17,462 bases of DNA, from positions 1,629 through 19,090 of the forward strand of contig NAOQ01000928.1 of assembly GCA_002751075.1 (NCBI GenBank), in the 5' to 3' direction. Positions 17,015 to 17,462 of this stretch are shown in pieces. Source of the DNA: Ichthyophonus hoferi (Eukaryota; Opisthokonta; Ichthyosporea; Ichthyophonida; Ichthyophonidae). The translations under genes were made by a program, and so were the position numbers. The stretch's first letter is position 1. The number at the start of each line of letters is the position of its first letter. Below the pieces are notes generated by a model that was given only the letters and a program-made list of their open reading frames with translations, was not told the DNA's origin and made no database searches.

Positions 17015-17462
17015 CTACCGTATACCAGATAGAACTCTAAACAAGTATCATTAAGTAAATGGGTGATTTCAAATCAATTGAAAATCCATGCTAGTTACTT
17101 TATTAATTGATAATATTAACCAAGATTACCAATATAAACGACCATAAATTGGTCAAAAAGAGGTTAAACGTAATATCAATTAAATCTGATTGGTTCCAAT
17201 CCAATATGAATGCTCTCTTATTCGTAATCCTTAATCTATTAATATAATTAGCACGATACTCGCAGGGTTACTATCATAATCTACAGCTGACTGCCATATT
17301 GTGAGTTAACTAGTTTGCAGTACCACATTTTTTGGACTGAGACACCTTCAGTACTCTCTTATTGCGTGAAACAACATATAGAGGCAAAATAAGGAAGAAA
17401 TGCTGGTAACTCAAAAGCAGTGGCTTGTTGACTTATTTGGGGAAGGTTCAGCAATAAATTTC
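17015..17462. other. AT-rich stretch to the window end
   Basis: No gene, RNA or repeat recognised. It does not match the DNA that follows repeat R1 copy 1. Confidence 0.5.

Overview
The window looks like nuclear DNA of an AT-rich, intron-rich eukaryote, most likely an early-branching animal or a close unicellular relative. It has GT-AG introns of 79 to about 1150 bp, AATAAA signals, many microsatellites, and a Rabex-5 gene of the animal type (A20 zinc finger plus VPS9 domain). No ribosome-binding sites, operons or other prokaryotic features are visible. The species cannot be fixed from the sequence alone.

Layout. Positions 1-228 hold a dispersed repeat (R1) that recurs in the same orientation at 16783-17014. 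A second, more diverged repeat (R2, about 880 bp) occurs at 756-1635 and 5250-6135. Between the R2 copies, on the minus strand, lies a single-exon gene (3258-2659). It encodes a 199-residue Pro/Tyr/Gln/His-rich protein with a Cys-rich, partly hydrophobic C terminus and PSAP and PPxY motifs. The intergenic DNA from 3259 to 7340 is AT-rich and holds several short hairpins, a perfect TGACGTCA, and a 12-bp palindrome containing TTACGTAA about 320 bp upstream of the next gene.

From 7341 to 16270 (+) runs a multi-exon orthologue of RABGEF1 (Rabex-5), the exchange factor that activates Rab5 on early endosomes. I reconstructed 14 exons by hand from splice sites and phase. In order they encode a Ser/Thr-rich leader, an A20-type zinc finger (C-x3-C-x11-C-x2-C), a UIM-like ubiquitin-binding helix, the helical bundle and VPS9 catalytic domain (with the catalytic Asp and Tyr), a helical linker, and a long acidic disordered tail. 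The joins add up to 725 codons including the stop. Exons 1-3 and 5-12 are well supported. Exon 4 is short and exon 13 is uncertain. The introns are full of low-complexity repeats: an 8-bp higher-order array, ACTAT pentamers and TATG tetramers. Many long reading frames in the region come only from these repeats.

The two genes are transcribed divergently, about 4.1 kb apart. Both carry motifs of ubiquitin or ESCRT-linked endosomal sorting, but a functional link is only a guess. The most unusual points are the UIM-like exon where known Rabex-5 proteins carry an inverted motif (MIU), an open frame just past the RABGEF1 stop that suggests a one-base change in an A run, and oppositely oriented repeats in introns on both sides of the exons that encode the start of the VPS9 module.
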